Part shown: piece after piece, positions 4,745 to 7,201 of the stretch
Position numbering within the stretch: the first letter of the stretch is position 1
Layout: every line of letters starts with the position of its first letter
Origin: an uncultured Pirellulaceae bacterium
GTDB taxonomy: Bacteria > Planctomycetota > Planctomycetia > Pirellulales > Pirellulaceae
Assembly: GCA_934255105.1 (NCBI GenBank)
Contig: CAKQNH010000231.1
Location: 1-7,201, forward strand
Length of the DNA: 7,201 nucleotides
Direction of reading: 5' to 3'
Program-made: the position numbers and the translations under genes
The notes under the pieces: model-generated
What the model was told of the DNA's origin: nothing
Database searches by the model: none
Seen by the model: the letters and a program-made list of their open reading frames with translations, nothing else

Positions 4745-7201
4745 ATGGACGTTGTGATTTGGTTGGTCGCTTTCGCATGTTCGATCTGTGCCCTCGTGCA
4801 AGCCTACTTGTTTTACAAGTGGATGATGACATGCGATGAAGGCAACGACGAGATGCGGTTTATCGCTGCTGCGGTTCGCGAGGGGGCCGACACCTATCTA
4901 CGGCAACAATACTGGGTGGTATTCCTAGTTTTCATAGCCATTGCGGGCTCGTTAGCCGTGGCTGCCTATGGCTTCGATCTGCAAAGCAAATTCGTACCGC
5001 TGGCATTTTTGACGGGTGGTTTTTTCTCTGGGCTGAGCGGTTGGCTGGGGATGAAGACGGCCACGCAAGCCAGTTCACGGACCGCCCAAGCGGCGCGCAC
5101 CTCGCTCAATCAAGGACTGCGCGTGGCCTTTCGCAGCGGTGCCGTGCTCGGTTTGACCGTAGTTGGACTCGGGCTAGCCTACATCACTATATGGTTTGCG
5201 ATTCTGTATTGGGCCTGGCCCGTGATAGCCGGTGCCGATCAAGCCTTGTCTCTGGAAGGCATCTCAGTCGCCATGCTGTGCTTTACCATGGGTGCCAGCG
5301 CGCAAGCTCTGTTCGCGCGAGTCGGTGGAGGCATCTTCACCAAAGCGGCCGACGTGGGGGCCGATCTAGTCGGCAAAGTCGAACAGAGCATGGCCGAGGA
5401 TTCACCTCGCAACCCGGCCACGATCGCTGACAACGTAGGAGACAACGTGGGGGACGTCGCCGGCATGGGCGCGGATCTCTACGAGTCGTACTGCGGTTCC
5501 ATTCTGGCTACCGCTGCCTTAGGCGTAGCCGCCTTTGCCAGCCCCAGCCTGATTCCCGGCCTGTCGCCCGAGGAGCGCCAAGCCAACCAACTGTCCGCCA
5601 TTCTGCTGCCGATGGTGTTGGCTGGCATCGGTATCCTGCTATCGATCGCCGGTATGTATCTAGTGCGCACCAAAGAAGATGCCGATCAAAAAAATCTGCT
5701 CGATGCGCTCGGACGCGGCATCAATTTCTCCTCGATCATGGTCTGTATAGCCACCCTGGGCCTGACTTGGCTGCTGATGCCTGCTGTGCCTGGAACTTTG
5801 CTGTGGGGCATGATCCCCGGAGTGGCCTTTAGCGTCATGATCGGCTTAGGGGCTGGTTGGCTGATCGGCAAATTCACCGAATATGCGACCAGCGACCATT
5901 ACCCCCCCACGCAGAAGCTGGCCGCAGAAGCGGAAACCGGCGTGGCCACGATTATCATTACGGGGATCGCCGACGGCATGGGGAGCGTCTGGGCACCGGT
6001 GCTGATCATCTGTTCGGCCATCCTGATGTCCTTCGGTTTTGCCTGCGGCTGGAATCTCAACGAACCCCAGTACTTTGCGTTGGGACTGTACGGCGTGGGC
6101 ATCAGCGCCGTGGGCATGCTCAGCACGCTGGGCATCACACTCGCCACAGACGCCTATGGGCCGATCGCCGATAACGCGGGCGGAAATACAGAGATGGCCG
6201 GCCTGGAAAGCCACGTGCGAGAGCGCACCGATGCGCTCGATTCGCTGGGCAATACCACCGCAGCCACCGGCAAGGGATTTGCCATTGGCTCGGCCGCTTT
6301 GACGGCGCTTGCCCTCGTAGCCGCCTATGTCGAGGAGGTTCGCATCGGCTTTCAGCGTTGGTCGATGCAGGCCGCGCAAACGCTCGATGCCGATGGTTTC
6401 TACAAGCTCTCCCCAGGACTAGTGATCTACAAACAAGGGACTGAGGCTGAAGCCTTTCTGGTCACGCCAGATTCGCGGCGCGATGAACGGATCGCACCGC
6501 TGTGGAAGGAGATTAGCTTCTCGGCCGGACCACAGCTCATTCCGGCCGAACTCATCGCCGTCGATCGCGTACTTGACGAGCGACATGCCAGCTTTGTTCC
6601 CAGCGGCGGCAAGCTCACACGCCTGCGTTCGGCCACGCTCAACGACTTTACCAGCTACTACGAGGCGACAGTCGTGAACCCGCGGGTACTCATCGGTCTA
6701 TTCTTGGGCGCCATGACCACATTCGTATTCTGCTCCTTGACGATGAAGGCCGTCGGCCGCGCCGCACATGGAATGGTCGACGAGGTCCGTCGACAATTGC
6801 GCGAGACGCCCGGCATTCTGACAGGCCAGGTCAAGCCCGACTACCAGCGTCCCATTTTGATCAGCACCCGAGCGGCTCAGTGGGAGATGATCCTGCCCGC
6901 CATGCTCGGCCTACTAACGCCCATTGCTACCGGCTTGGTGCTCGGTGTAGGTGGTGTGCTCGGACTGCTGGCCGGTTCGCTCTCTTCCGGATTCTGCTTA
7001 GCGCTGTTCATGTCCAACTCCGGAGGCTCTTGGGATAACGCCAAGAAATATATTGAAAGCGGCAAGCTGGGAGGCAAAGGCTCGCCGGCTCACAAAGCTG
7101 CCGTGGTCGGTGACACCGTCGGCGATCCCTTCAAAGATACCAGTGGCCCAAGCCTCAACATCCTGATCAAACTGATGAGCATCGTTAGCGTGGTAGTAGC
7201 C
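4745..7201 (+). CDS. hppA: Membrane-bound ion-translocating pyrophosphatase, 3' end beyond window
   Basis: The enzyme couples PPi hydrolysis to H+ and/or Na+ transport across the membrane. 819 residues are visible, with many hydrophobic segments from residue 4 onward. Signature motifs: [20 protein letters not shown] (194-213); [21 protein letters not shown] (from D229), including D237, D244 and E247; the [20 protein letters not shown] region; [10 protein letters not shown] (502-511); [11 protein letters not shown] (from 761); and the terminal [20 protein letters not shown] block. A506 and G509 sit where K+-independent enzymes have Lys and Thr, so K+-dependence is inferred. The glutamate at E247 is at the position used by Na+-pumping enzymes, so Na+ or Na+/H+ transport is likely. 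Between residues about 529 and 642, where the family usually has a short loop, there is an insertion of roughly 90-100 hydrophilic residues. The ATG is the first in frame after a TGA at 4724-4726; its ribosome site (GGAA, 4731-4734) is weak. The last part of the gene is missing only because the window ends. Confidence 0.96.
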   Translation, partial: MDVVIWLVAFACSICALVQAYLFYKWMMTCDEGNDEMRFIAAAVREGADTYLRQQYWVVFLVFIAIAGSLAVAAYGFDLQSKFVPLAFLTGGFFSGLSGWLGMKTATQASSRTAQAARTSLNQGLRVAFRSGAVLGLTVVGLGLAYITIWFAILYWAWPVIAGADQALSLEGISVAMLCFTMGASAQALFARVGGGIFTKAADVGADLVGKVEQSMAEDSPRNPATIADNVGDNVGDVAGMGADLYESYCGSILATAALGVAAFASPSLIPGLSPEERQANQLSAILLPMVLAGIGILLSIAGMYLVRTKEDADQKNLLDALGRGINFSSIMVCIATLGLTWLLMPAVPGTLLWGMIPGVAFSVMIGLGAGWLIGKFTEYATSDHYPPTQKLAAEAETGVATIIITGIADGMGSVWAPVLIICSAILMSFGFACGWNLNEPQYFALGLYGVGISAVGMLSTLGITLATDAYGPIADNAGGNTEMAGLESHVRERTDALDSLGNTTAATGKGFAIGSAALTALALVAAYVEEVRIGFQRWSMQAAQTLDADGFYKLSPGLVIYKQGTEAEAFLVTPDSRRDERIAPLWKEISFSAGPQLIPAELIAVDRVLDERHASFVPSGGKLTRLRSATLNDFTSYYEATVVNPRVLIGLFLGAMTTFVFCSLTMKAVGRAAHGMVDEVRRQLRETPGILTGQVKPDYQRPILISTRAAQWEMILPAMLGLLTPIATGLVLGVGGVLGLLAGSLSSGFCLALFMSNSGGSWDNAKKYIESGKLGGKGSPAHKAAVVGDTVGDPFKDTSGPSLNILIKLMSIVSVVVA

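Noticed and set aside
4603..4839. Plus-strand open frame beginning just after TTGACA, as a leader peptide or small gene before hppA
   Set aside because: It runs out of frame into hppA, has no ribosome site or recognisable features, and has no coding support.
5846..6379. 177-codon open frame antisense to hppA
   Set aside because: It lies entirely within a strongly conserved part of hppA on the opposite strand. Its His/Gly/Arg-rich composition is what GC-rich antisense frames give.

Overview
This window looks like a chromosomal piece of a planctomycete, most likely from the Pirellulales. The basis is protein resemblance to planctomycete homologues from memory, the GC-rich genes separated by 140-370 nt repeat-rich spacers, and a short conserved protein type I associate with planctomycetes. 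No database search was possible, so the taxonomy is an inference.

Layout. Positions 1-253 carry no gene but hold a strong rightward intrinsic terminator (206-255), presumably for a gene lying left of the window. Three leftward genes follow, listed in order of transcription: ispH (3855-2920), pyrB (2657-1695) and a dihydroorotase-like gene (1558-254). Upstream of ispH is a further leftward gene for a 90-residue conserved protein of unknown function (4378-4106). It diverges from hppA, a rightward gene for a membrane pyrophosphatase that starts at 4745 and runs off the right edge after 819 codons.

Function. pyrB encodes the catalytic chain of aspartate carbamoyltransferase and keeps all its active-site motifs. 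The gene after it has an intact, full-length dihydroorotase fold but has lost the metal-binding histidines, the catalytic aspartate and the substrate arginine. It is best read as a non-catalytic PyrC'-type partner of PyrB rather than as an enzyme, so a working dihydroorotase should be encoded elsewhere in the genome. ispH encodes the last enzyme of the MEP isoprenoid pathway. hppA encodes a K+-dependent ion-pumping pyrophosphatase with a large extra extracytoplasmic loop.

The spacers contain most of the unexplained structure. Between pyrB and pyrC' there is a near-perfect inverted repeat with 25-bp arms. In the pyrB leader there are two tandem 19-bp units. The spacer between the small gene and hppA has a G-poor tract and two related short palindromes. 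No CRISPR array, tRNA, rRNA, transposase, phage gene or defence gene was seen. The window is mainly core metabolism, and its main surprise is the dead dihydroorotase.
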